A stretch of 23,263 nucleotides of DNA, taken from contig JAEZOU010000086.1 in assembly GCA_023413895.1 (NCBI GenBank), positions 1 through 23,263 on the forward strand, given 5' to 3'. Source of the DNA: Bacteroidota bacterium. Its GTDB lineage: Bacteria; Bacteroidota; Bacteroidia; Bacteroidales; WCHB1-69. The notes under the pieces are model-generated. The model made no database searches and was not told the origin of the DNA. It saw only the letters and a program-made list of their open reading frames with translations. The translations under genes and the position numbers were made by a program. Shown piece after piece: positions 16,072 through 22,845 of this stretch. Position 1 is the stretch's first letter. Each line of letters begins with the position of its first letter.

Positions 16072-16821
16072 ATGTCATACGTAATAAGCAAAAGAATTGA
16101 GAAAGAAAGGAAAAAGGGTTCCCACTATCTGAAATCATACGAGATAGAACGTGGGTTATTCAACTTTGGGAAAGATGTCAGTGGTATGGCCTCCGATGTG
16201 GATATTGACTGCTCTGATGGCAGTCGTTTTGAAGATGTAGCACATGGAGAGGGATACAACAGCGGTTATCTTTACATCGGAAAGAAATTTTTTGAAGATC
16301 ACCCATGGCTAAAAGTGGGTAGCCTGTTAAACTATGAGATATATGATAGAGGTTATATGACAATAGGACTACCCTCCCTTGACGTTGAAGAAGCAACGAA
16401 AGATTGCGACCTCAGTGTTGAATTCGAGTCAGAAGTCCGCAATTTCCTTGCATCCCACATCAATGCCTTGGGCAATGATTTACAACTTTACAAGGGCATT
16501 CAAGGCAAGGAATTTCCTACAGATGATGCAGGCGGCAGATTTCCTGCAAATGATGCAGGCAGAATTGACCTCCTCTGTGTGGATAAGTCAGGAGATTTTG
16601 TGGTGGTTGAGCTCAAAAAGAATATGCCATCGGATAAGGTTGTGGGACAAATTTCCCGGTATATGGGCTGGGTGAAGAAACATCTTGCCGAAGGCAAGGA
16701 GGTGAGAGGCATTATCGTGGCACCACAATCGGAAACAGAAAACACAAAGCTGAATTACGCGGTTAGCGCAAATCCAGGCATCCAATTGAAGTTCTATAAA
16801 ATATCATTGGAAATTTTATAA
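16072..16821 (+). CDS. NucS/DUF91-type PD-(D/E)XK nuclease
   Basis: This 249-residue protein has a C-terminal nuclease domain like that of NucS (DUF91): Asp166 in GRIDLLCVD, Glu180 and Lys182 in FVVVELKKNMPSD, and Gln193 in VGQISRYMGWVKKHL, followed by VRGIIVAP. NucS proteins cut branched or mismatched DNA, and related stand-alone forms occur in defence loci. Residues 1-110 are a separate domain that I do not recognise. A 21-base direct repeat with period 27 (16513-16533 and 16540-16560) duplicates nine residues, EFPTDDAGG / RFPANDAGR, directly before the catalytic Asp. Since RFPxxDxGRIDLL is the usual form, the first copy is the extra one and the active site should survive. It lies downstream of the small winged-helix gene and just upstream of promoter cassette copy 2. 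Confidence 0.85.
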   Translation: MSYVISKRIEKERKKGSHYLKSYEIERGLFNFGKDVSGMASDVDIDCSDGSRFEDVAHGEGYNSGYLYIGKKFFEDHPWLKVGSLLNYEIYDRGYMTIGLPSLDVEEATKDCDLSVEFESEVRNFLASHINALGNDLQLYKGIQGKEFPTDDAGGRFPANDAGRIDLLCVDKSGDFVVVELKKNMPSDKVVGQISRYMGWVKKHLAEGKEVRGIIVAPQSETENTKLNYAVSANPGIQLKFYKISLEIL

Positions 16822-16822
16822 G

Positions 16823-16902
16823 CCTTTTCATAAAATCGTCAGTTTTCCACACCCCACTCGCCACCCGGCCACTTTTTTGTTCTATTTTTGCCGCATTGAA
16901 AT
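16823..16902 (+). promoter_or_regulatory. Promoter cassette copy 2 (long form, right palindrome arm deleted)
   Basis: It starts CCTTTTCATAAAATCGTCAG, which is also found at 21022, and contains the left arm CGCCACCC (16859-16866) and the -7 box TATTTTTG (16883-16890). Compared with copies 3 and 4 it lacks about 11 bases holding most of the right arm GGGTGGCG, so the operator-like palindrome is broken here. Confidence 0.78.
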
Positions 16903-16938
16903 TGAGAGAATATTTTATAACCCTTAAATTCCAAAAAA

Positions 16939-17262
16939 ATGAAAAAAAACGATCGCGCAGCATTGAGGTACCAGATACTGCTGATGCTGCAACAAAATGG
17001 ACCTCTTACCGAAACGGAAATCACCCATCGGCTGGACGATATCATAGGAATGGACGAAGAAGAACTGGACGAATGTTATGAAAATTGCCCTAACGACAAG
17101 GTGTTTTACAAATGTGTCGCAATCTACGAACAAGACCTAAAAGCTGCCGGATTAGTTGAGTTTTCCGGAAACTACGGTCTCTGCATCACAGATATCGGCG
17201 CCCGGGCACTGGTGGACAACGAGAAGACCAGACGAATTGAGTACGACTACCTTCTACAATTT
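16939..17262 (+). repeat. Direct repeat A: winged-helix segment copy 1
   Basis: These 324 bases match 18568-18891 without gaps at high identity (around 90 percent by eye), with long runs of exact match such as the GATACTGCTGATGCTGCAAC region. Similarity continues upstream into the promoter cassette and stops abruptly at the end of the winged-helix coding part. Confidence 0.85.
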
Positions 17263-18468
17263 AAAGAGATGTTTAAAGGATCAAAAATATTAGACTATTC
17301 GGATATCAAATACGGAATCCTCCGTGTCAATTCCGGAGAGATTGCTAAAAATTTGCCTGTTTATTACTATCCTATTTTTATTCGGGATGTTAATAATCCA
17401 GAAGTTGAAGATGAAAAAAAGCACATGCATTTGTCTGTACGAAATCGTATTGATGGTTTCACAGCAATTTACAAGCGCAACAAGGTAAAAATAGGCGACA
17501 TCATAGAAATGGGGTTGACGCGGGTAGAAATAAACAACGAAACCAAATACATATTGAAAGTGTCTTTCCGCAAAAGTAAACTCGCAAGGGTAGAACTGCC
17601 GGATTACGTTGACAAACATTTGAAAGAATTGAAAGAAACAATAATAGCCACACAGGATATGATTAAGAAATTAGAATTTTTTTTCTATAAGAATGAAATC
17701 AACGTCAGGGCGGAAATTGTAGAACGTATCTTAAAAGTTTTAGATTGGTCTTTCCCAGCTGTGCAGAGAGAGCAAAAAGGCCGTGGCAGCATTAAGGTTG
17801 ACTTCGCCTTATACAAACCAGAAGGAAAGTATAAAAAATGCAAAGCCTTAATTGAGGTTAAATCTATGGACACCATCATAGACAAGGATGATTCCAATCT
17901 GCAACTCATGCAATACCTCAAAGACGAGCGTTTCTCGAGTGTACCTGTTGGAATACTTACCAACGGACGCACCTGGATTATCTATGATCGAAAAGGAAAT
18001 GAGATCAAACGTACGGATATCGTTTCAAATGAGATAAAAGAGGAGATTCTACCTTTTTTCAATTGTCTTCATTTTGATGAAATTGAGAATCTTGAGAATA
18101 TGGAACACTCACCTTCTCCCCATTTTAAACATGAATCAAGTAAAGAAATAGAAATCTCATTTAAAAAGAGTGGCTCGATTAGAAGTAAGAATGCAAGTGA
18201 AGTGTTTCGTGAATTTATTCGCAAAAAAATTGATGACAAAGGGTGCATTGTTGACAAAGTTCTGGAACTTCAAAACAACAATTATTTTTCCATTGAAATT
18301 TTGTCGAAAAAAGGAGATAAAATCAACAAATGCAAAACAGCCAACGGAGAAACATGGTATATAAATGTACATACTAACACTGATCGTAAATTGATGATTA
18401 TTAAGCAGATTATATCCGAAGCAAAGATTGAAGCAGAGATTATTGGAGGCTCGGCAGACTTCCAATAG
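16939..18468 (+). CDS. Fused winged-helix and HsdR_N-like PD-(D/E)XK nuclease
   Basis: This 509-residue protein has four parts. Residues 1-105 form an Mrr_N-like winged helix (TETEITHRL, LKAAGLVEFSGNYG, CITDIGARAL). Residues about 118-215 form a beta-rich domain (DIKYGILRV, MHLSVRNRIDGFTAIY). Residues about 222-252 are a probable coiled coil. Residues about 253-350 are a nuclease domain like the N-terminus of type I restriction subunit HsdR, with ERILKVLDW, Asp288 in KVDFALY, Glu306 and Lys308 in ALIEVKS, and ILTNGRTWIIYD. A C-terminal domain (about 415-509) shares LELQNNNYF with the nuclease at 19087. No helicase motor is present, so it is not a full HsdR. The first 108 codons are nearly identical to the separate gene at 18568, whereas the rest is only moderately similar to the gene at 19087. 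This gene is therefore the fused form of that pair. Confidence 0.8.
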   Translation: MKKNDRAALRYQILLMLQQNGPLTETEITHRLDDIIGMDEEELDECYENCPNDKVFYKCVAIYEQDLKAAGLVEFSGNYGLCITDIGARALVDNEKTRRIEYDYLLQFKEMFKGSKILDYSDIKYGILRVNSGEIAKNLPVYYYPIFIRDVNNPEVEDEKKHMHLSVRNRIDGFTAIYKRNKVKIGDIIEMGLTRVEINNETKYILKVSFRKSKLARVELPDYVDKHLKELKETIIATQDMIKKLEFFFYKNEINVRAEIVERILKVLDWSFPAVQREQKGRGSIKVDFALYKPEGKYKKCKALIEVKSMDTIIDKDDSNLQLMQYLKDERFSSVPVGILTNGRTWIIYDRKGNEIKRTDIVSNEIKEEILPFFNCLHFDEIENLENMEHSPSPHFKHESSKEIEISFKKSGSIRSKNASEVFREFIRKKIDDKGCIVDKVLELQNNNYFSIEILSKKGDKINKCKTANGETWYINVHTNTDRKLMIIKQIISEAKIEAEIIGGSADFQ

Positions 18469-18479
18469 CAAAGGGAAAA

Positions 18480-18530
18480 CGCCACCCGGCCACTTTTTGG
18501 CAGGGTGGCGTCCTATTTTTGCCGCATTGA
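18480..18530 (+). promoter_or_regulatory. Promoter cassette copy 3 (full palindrome)
   Basis: The 31-bp imperfect palindrome is intact: CGCCACCC (18480-18487), inner arms GCCA and TGGC, and GGGTGGCG (18503-18510). The -7 box TATTTTTG is at 18514-18521. The cassette begins only 11 bases after the previous stop, so the next module brings its own promoter. Confidence 0.8.
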
Positions 18531-18567
18531 AACTGAAACGATTTTTTTAACCTAAATTCCAAAAAAA

Positions 18568-18891
18568 ATGAAAAAGAACGATCACGCAGCATTGAAGTAC
18601 CAGATACTGCTGATGCTGCAACAAAATGGACCTCTTACCGAAACGGAAATCACCCATCGGCTGGCCGATATCATAGGAATGGACGAAGAAGAACTGGACG
18701 AATGTTATGAAAATCGCCCTAACGACAAGGTGTTTTACAAAAGTGTCGCAACCAACGAGCAACACCTAAAAGCGGCCGGATTAGTTGAGTTTTTCGGAAA
18801 CTACGGTCACCGCATCACAGACAGCGGTACCCTGGCACTGGTGGACAACGAAACGACCGGACGAATTGAGTACGGCTACCTTCGACAATTT
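18568..18891 (+). repeat. Direct repeat A: winged-helix segment copy 2
   Basis: Ungapped partner of 16939-17262. Because the downstream nuclease parts are far less alike, the repeat marks either recent duplication or gene conversion limited to the cassette plus winged helix. Confidence 0.85.
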
Positions 18892-18966
18892 CCGGAATAC
18901 TGCAAATGGATAAAGAACTACCGTGAAGGGACCAAAGGAACAAAAGAAATAATCGAAGAGTTTTAA
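18568..18966 (+). CDS. Stand-alone Mrr_N-like winged-helix protein, paralogue of the fused N-terminus
   Basis: This 132-residue protein nearly duplicates residues 1-108 of the fused protein at 16939, including TETEITHRL, MDEEELDECYEN and LKAAGLVEFFGNYGHRITDSG. It then ends with a short, unrelated lysine/glutamate-rich tail (YREGTKGTKEIIEEF). It has no nuclease domain; the matching nuclease is the next gene, starting 120 bases downstream. It is probably a DNA-binding or regulatory partner of that nuclease. Between the two genes a different frame (to 19073) reads as a short charged peptide (MDEYRKSLNEQAKNKNKQ). This may be the frameshifted end of a formerly longer protein, so I cannot rule out that the present stop is a recent truncation. 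Confidence 0.78.
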   Translation: MKKNDHAALKYQILLMLQQNGPLTETEITHRLADIIGMDEEELDECYENRPNDKVFYKSVATNEQHLKAAGLVEFFGNYGHRITDSGTLALVDNETTGRIEYGYLRQFPEYCKWIKNYREGTKGTKEIIEEF

Positions 18967-19086
18967 TCATATTTTATGCACTGAAACGACAATCCAATAA
19001 TGAGGATTCCGCAAACATGGACGAATACCGAAAATCCCTCAATGAGCAGGCAAAAAACAAGAACAAACAATAAAAAAACACTGATT

Positions 19087-20223
19087 ATGGAACACAAATT
19101 GACAAAAACAGAAGTGAAATATGGTATTTTGGTCATTAAAGAGAAGGAAAACGGTATAGAATTGCCGTCATACTACCAACCGATTACCATACATGATGTT
19201 GCAACAGGCAAAGAGTATAGCAAAAGAATGCATTTGTCTGTAAAAAACCGTATAGACGGCTTAACAAGCCTGTACAGAGCGAACCTCGTTTCAGAAGGGG
19301 ATGCGGTGAATCTGGAATTGGAAGGGAATGTGTTAAACGTTTCCTTTATAAAAAAGGAAGAGACCCAATTTCAGAAAAACCAAGATGAAATCGTCGAACA
19401 ACGCGAGGTGTTGGAAAACCTTAAAGAAACCATTAAATCCGTCAGGGATATAATAACCAACCTGGAGTATCTTTTCTATCATAACGAAACAAATGTGCGG
19501 ATAGAAATTGTTGAACGGATTCTCAATGCTTTAAGATGGCACTTCCCCGAGCTTTCGCGGGAACAAAAAGGCAGAACAGGGAAACGTGTCGATATTGCCC
19601 TCTATAAAAAGAACTACGACTATCTGGAATGCATGGCGCTGATTGAGGTGAAATCCATAGACAAGGAATTGGACGATGAAGATATTTTCCAACAGCTTCT
19701 TGGCTATTTGGATGATCCAAGATTTGATTCCGTACCGATAGGGATACTGACAAACGGGCGTATCTGGATGGCCTACGAAAGAAGCGGGAATCTGATTGGT
19801 TGTGTGGATTTTCTGTCGGACACGGATGAGGAACTCGCGGACTTTTTCGAATATTTGGAGTATGAGCGCATCAACGAGTTTGCCAATGCTAATTTTCCGG
19901 AACGGGAAAGAGACTATGTTGGGAAAGACCGGCACAATATCGTGGTGGAATATGCCCAAAAGGGGAAGTTGTGTATGGACAATTCAACTGAAACTTTCAA
20001 GGCCTTCATTATGGAGCATCTTGAAGATGTGCAAGAACTTCAAAACAACAATTATTTCCCCATTCCCATTTTGTCCGAAAAGGAAAATGAACTCCGTAAT
20101 GCAAGCAAAGTAAGAGGAAAAAAACTATACATCACAGGGGATCATAGCACCTATTATAAGCTAATGCTGATCAAGCAGATTATCCGCGATTGCGGGATAG
20201 AGGCCAAAGCATATCTTGAATAA
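19087..20223 (+). CDS. HsdR_N-like PD-(D/E)XK nuclease, split form
   Basis: I chose the ATG at 19087 because homology with residues about 118 onward of the fused protein begins there (TEVKYGILVI aligned with SDIKYGILRV). The open frame extends to 19000 but encodes no conserved residues there. The 378-residue product has the beta-rich domain (MHLSVKNRIDGLTSLY), a probable coiled coil (about 93-128), the nuclease core (ERILNALRW, Asp169 in RVDIALY, Glu187 and Lys189 in ALIEVKS, ILTNGRIWMAY) and the C-terminal domain with LQNNNYFPIPIL. No helicase domain is present. It should act with the winged-helix protein encoded just upstream, since the paralogous locus has both in one chain. Probably a nucleic-acid-cutting effector; substrate unknown. 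Confidence 0.8.
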   Translation: MEHKLTKTEVKYGILVIKEKENGIELPSYYQPITIHDVATGKEYSKRMHLSVKNRIDGLTSLYRANLVSEGDAVNLELEGNVLNVSFIKKEETQFQKNQDEIVEQREVLENLKETIKSVRDIITNLEYLFYHNETNVRIEIVERILNALRWHFPELSREQKGRTGKRVDIALYKKNYDYLECMALIEVKSIDKELDDEDIFQQLLGYLDDPRFDSVPIGILTNGRIWMAYERSGNLIGCVDFLSDTDEELADFFEYLEYERINEFANANFPERERDYVGKDRHNIVVEYAQKGKLCMDNSTETFKAFIMEHLEDVQELQNNNYFPIPILSEKENELRNASKVRGKKLYITGDHSTYYKLMLIKQIIRDCGIEAKAYLE

Positions 20224-20289
20224 AACGGCAAACATCTTCCAACAACAATAAAACAAATCAGGTTAATGTGCCTGCAAAACATCAAAACA

Positions 20290-21012
20290 ATGGAAAATCA
20301 ATTTGAGCAGCATTTTTTCGAAGCAATCGGAAAGATGAAAAAGGAAGCACTAAAGAATGGACTCGACACATTGGACAACACAAACATAGGGAAAAGTCTC
20401 AAAACTTTTTCGATTATAACAGCTGAAAATCCTAAAGGAGAAAAATTGCAACGTGCCGAAAACGAAATAAGAATGTCTGAATTAAAAAAGGCACTTGAAC
20501 AAGAGAGAATTTTGTTTATATCACAAAAGGGGGGTTACAAAACTGATGAAAATCCTGATGGTGCAGAAAACTCACTTATTTTGATAAATGCGCAATCATT
20601 TGTTGCAGAATCTTTGTCTTTGAAATTTCAACAAAAGAGTTTCATTCATTGTAAATGTGAAAACAACAAAATAACAAGTTGTTATTACGAAACAAAAGAT
20701 TATAAATCATATAAACTTTTAGAAACAATAATAAATCCAATAAATAACATAGAAGAAACAGACGATTGTCATTCTATGTGCATCTTTAATCATAATCAAA
20801 TAAAATACACGATATCCTTCAAATTGTTTGAAGATATTGCTGATTTTATAGCTGATTCCATGAATATTTCACTGAACGAAAACGATGTAAGATTAAACGA
20901 AGAAAGCATAAGAATAGCTGCTTTTGGTTGTGGCTCGTCTCGTTATTATCGCAACATGACTATGTACAAAGCTATACAAGAAAACATTAAAAGATATCTG
21001 TCAAAAGAATAA
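20290..21012 (+). CDS. Hypothetical protein with DUF3293-like region
   Basis: I chose the ATG at 20290 because the preceding codons from 20266 look unstructured. The product has 240 residues, is cytosolic and AT-rich. Residues about 40-115 (SIITAENPKGEKLQRAENEI, then RMSELKKALEQERI, ENSLILINAQSFVAESLSLK, FQQKSFIHC) follow the layout of DUF3293 proteins, in which a short N-x-R segment precedes a Gly-rich turn and an 'E-SF' motif. The similarity is recalled rather than computed, so I hold it loosely. The C-terminal half (ISFKLFEDIADFIADSMNIS..., GCGSSRYYRNMTMYKAIQEN) is not recognised. It follows the split nuclease by 66 bases without a visible terminator, so the two may be cotranscribed. No enzymatic motif is evident. 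Confidence 0.55.
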   Translation: MENQFEQHFFEAIGKMKKEALKNGLDTLDNTNIGKSLKTFSIITAENPKGEKLQRAENEIRMSELKKALEQERILFISQKGGYKTDENPDGAENSLILINAQSFVAESLSLKFQQKSFIHCKCENNKITSCYYETKDYKSYKLLETIINPINNIEETDDCHSMCIFNHNQIKYTISFKLFEDIADFIADSMNISLNENDVRLNEESIRIAAFGCGSSRYYRNMTMYKAIQENIKRYLSKE

Positions 21013-21021
21013 TGTATGTAA

Positions 21022-21106
21022 CCTTTTCATAAAATCGTCAGTTTTCCACACCCACTCGCCACCCGGCCACTTTTTGGCAGGGTGGCGTTCTATTTTTGCC
21101 GCATCA
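21022..21106 (+). promoter_or_regulatory. Promoter cassette copy 4 (long form, full palindrome)
   Basis: It begins CCTTTTCATAAAATCGTCAG, as in copy 2. It carries CGCCACCC (21057-21064) and GGGTGGCG (21080-21087) with inner arms GCCA/TGGC, then the -7 box TATTTTTG (21091-21098). It is the only copy with both the long 5' part and an intact palindrome. The following gene also shares the first codons ATGAAAAAGAAC with the winged-helix gene at 18568. Confidence 0.82.
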
Positions 21107-21144
21107 AAATAAAACCTTTTCATCAACAATTAAAATTCAAGACA

Positions 21145-21768
21145 ATGAAAAAGAACAATTCATCGGAAGACATTTTCTCTTTTGAAAACATTGCAAACAG
21201 AGAGAATACCAAGAATGACTCCGTTCTCGTCAACATTGAGGCGGGTACGTTCAGTGAAACGGAGATTGACCACATTGATTGGCCGGAAGGCGTTCAATCT
21301 ATCGGTCACGACGCTTTTGCTCACTGCGGCAATTTGGAAACCGTGGTGATTCCTGACACCGTTGTGGAAGTGGGCGAACGGGCCTTCATCGAGTGCCTAC
21401 TGCTGCGTTCCATCACATTCTCCAGAAACATGGTGGAGATTCCGTCAGGTTGTTGTGCCGAGTGTCTCGCTTTGAAGTCGATCGCCATTCCAGCCAATAT
21501 CCGCACCATCGGCTATAGCGCCTTTGTCAAATGCCTGAGCCTGAAAAACGTGACCCTCCCGGAGGGTGTTACTACCATCGAGGATGACGCCTTCTCGTTC
21601 TGCCACCGCTTGGAAACCATCCGCCTGCCTGCTAGTCTTTCAAAAATCGGGGAAAACGTTTTCTATATGTGCAAAAATCTGAGGGATATTGTCGTACCCA
21701 AGGGCTGCAAAGAAAAGTTTTCGGAGGTGCTGCCGGAGTGGCGGGATCAGGTTAAAGAAGTAGAATAA
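21145..21768 (+). CDS. BspA-type leucine-rich-repeat protein, cytosolic
   Basis: From the ATG at 21145 the product has 207 residues. After about 50 non-repeat residues there are five to six LRR_5 (BspA-like) repeats of roughly 23 residues with the pattern IgxxAFxxCxxLxxIxIPxxV: IGHDAFAHCGNLETVVIPDTV, then GERAFIECLLLRSITF, IGYSAFVKCLSLKNVTLPEG, EDDAFSFCHRLETIRLP and GENVFYMCKNLRDIVVPKG. Each repeat carries a conserved Cys. There is no signal peptide or anchor, unlike secreted BspA proteins, so it should act inside the cell, most likely as a binding or scaffold protein. It has the fourth promoter cassette, linking it to the winged-helix/nuclease genes, and precedes WYL regulator 2. Which partner it binds is not visible. 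Confidence 0.85.
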   Translation: MKKNNSSEDIFSFENIANRENTKNDSVLVNIEAGTFSETEIDHIDWPEGVQSIGHDAFAHCGNLETVVIPDTVVEVGERAFIECLLLRSITFSRNMVEIPSGCCAECLALKSIAIPANIRTIGYSAFVKCLSLKNVTLPEGVTTIEDDAFSFCHRLETIRLPASLSKIGENVFYMCKNLRDIVVPKGCKEKFSEVLPEWRDQVKEVE

Positions 21769-21836
21769 GGATGCGTTGGGCGAGTGTTCAATATGGAATA
21801 TTATAGATCTGAGGCCAATGCTGTTGAAAATAGTTG

Positions 21837-21844
21837 TATTTTTG
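21837..21844 (+). promoter_or_regulatory. -7 box of WYL regulator 2
   Basis: TATTTTTG followed by CTGC lies 20 nt before the ATG at 21865. Its position inside the longer open frame starting at 21784 argues that the true start is 21865. Confidence 0.6.
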
Positions 21845-21864
21845 CTGCATCAAAAAGTAAAAAT

Positions 21865-22830
21865 ATGGATAAGCTCAAAAAGTGCATCTGGATTGTCAAC
21901 ACGGTAGCGGCAGCTGGTGATGCGGGCATCACATTGACCGAACTCAACCGCAAGTGGACCGCCGACCCCGAGAAAGACCCTATCCCATATCGCACTTTCC
22001 TCCGACTGCGGGACTACATTGCCAACGTTTTCGGCATTGACATCGATTGCGACAAGAGGTATAACGCCTACTACATCCCTTATCGCGACGAGTTGTACGA
22101 TGACAGGCTGAAAATGTGGCTACTCAACAGTTTCGCTATGCACAGTCGGCTGTCGGGCGATCTGGAACTTCGCCGTAGGGTGCGCTTTGAGGAAATTCCG
22201 GGTGGCAACCGATGGTTGGATCCTATCATGGAAGCTATGCAACAATTCAGCAAGATTTCATTCCTCTACCAAAAGGAGTATGAAACAGAAAAAACTTCAT
22301 ACCCGAACTGTGCACCTTTGGCATTGAAACTCTTTAAGCAGCGGTGGTATCTGATAGCGGACAAGGGCGTGGGTGAAATACGCTTTTTCGCCCTTGACCG
22401 CATAACAGAAGTGAAATCCCTTGATGAGAAATTCCAGATACCCTCGGATTTCGATCTGGACGATCTCTTCCAGGATGCCTTTGGAATGTATGTGAATCCC
22501 GAAATCGCCACCGAACGTATTGTGGTAAAGGCAGACAGAGACCAAAGCCTCTACTTGATGAGTTTGCCGTTACACCACAGCCAGCAAATCATTGAAACAA
22601 CGGATGATTACTCGATTTTCTCTTGGCGACTGAAACCCACATACGATTTCATCCAACAACTACTCACAATGAATCTACATATTGAGGTTTTAGAGCCGTT
22701 GTCGTTGCGAACCAAGATTGCTGAATTACTGAAAAGTATGGCCAAGAAACATAACTCTTCGCCAACACCTCATAGTTCGCGAAAGCTCGTTACAAAGGCT
22801 ACAAAAAACTCAATGAAGGAAAATAATTAA
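21865..22830 (+). CDS. WYL-domain transcriptional regulator 2 with altered C-terminus
   Basis: From the ATG at 21865 the product has 321 residues. An N-terminal winged helix (ITLTELNRKW, YRTFLRLRDYIANVFGIDI) is followed by a WYL domain (CAPLALKLFKQRWYLIADKG, FFALDRITEV) and a WCX domain (YLMSLPLHHSQQII). It is paralogous to the regulator at 13364 and occupies the same relative position at the right end of an island. The domain homology ends near LLKSMAKKHN. The last ~25 residues (SSPTPHSSRKLVTKATKNSM...) are encoded by a decayed nifJ 3' end read in a different frame, so the original stop was lost or the fusion is accidental. That tail is unlikely to fold. The long open frame from 21784 would include the promoter and is rejected. 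It probably controls neighbouring genes, possibly through the cassette palindrome, but this is inferred. Confidence 0.9.
   Translation: MDKLKKCIWIVNTVAAAGDAGITLTELNRKWTADPEKDPIPYRTFLRLRDYIANVFGIDIDCDKRYNAYYIPYRDELYDDRLKMWLLNSFAMHSRLSGDLELRRRVRFEEIPGGNRWLDPIMEAMQQFSKISFLYQKEYETEKTSYPNCAPLALKLFKQRWYLIADKGVGEIRFFALDRITEVKSLDEKFQIPSDFDLDDLFQDAFGMYVNPEIATERIVVKADRDQSLYLMSLPLHHSQQIIETTDDYSIFSWRLKPTYDFIQQLLTMNLHIEVLEPLSLRTKIAELLKSMAKKHNSSPTPHSSRKLVTKATKNSMKENN
22755..22826 (+). pseudogene. Second remnant of a nifJ 3' end (island boundary 2)
   Basis: In the frame that differs from the WYL gene, the bases read LFANTS, stop, FAKARYKGYKKLNEGK, stop. This aligns with the NifJ C-terminus LFAKTEQYAKLRYEGYKKLSEEK over 23 codons with one internal stop. 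It is shorter and more decayed than the remnant at 14276. It marks the right end of the accessory region, just before a terminator and the GH97-like gene. Confidence 0.85.
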
Positions 22831-22845
22831 CGTTTTTTCCATAAT

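Larger units (their letters stand above)
9226..22830. mobile_element. Putative composite accessory island at the nifJ 3' end
   Basis: The stretch between nifJ and the GH97-like gene carries only accessory genes and is punctuated by two remnants of the nifJ 3' end. These divide it into 9226-14393 and 14394-22826. Both parts end with a WYL regulator plus a nifJ tail, and base composition shifts from gene to gene. No integrase, relaxase or other conjugation or phage gene is visible, so the insertion mechanism may be homologous recombination rather than site-specific integration. The boundaries are inferred from the repeats. Confidence 0.6.

Noticed and set aside
18967..19086. Short peptide ending at 19073 between the winged-helix and nuclease genes
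   Set aside because: Only 18 codons from the ATG at 19017 and low complexity. It may be a frameshifted tail but cannot be supported as a gene.
21784..21864. Longer start for WYL regulator 2
   Set aside because: The extension covers the -7 box TATTTTTG at 21837-21844 and has no homology to the other WYL protein.
9226..22830. Island as a conjugative element or prophage
   Set aside because: No integrase, relaxase, conjugation, capsid, portal or lysis gene is visible in the window.
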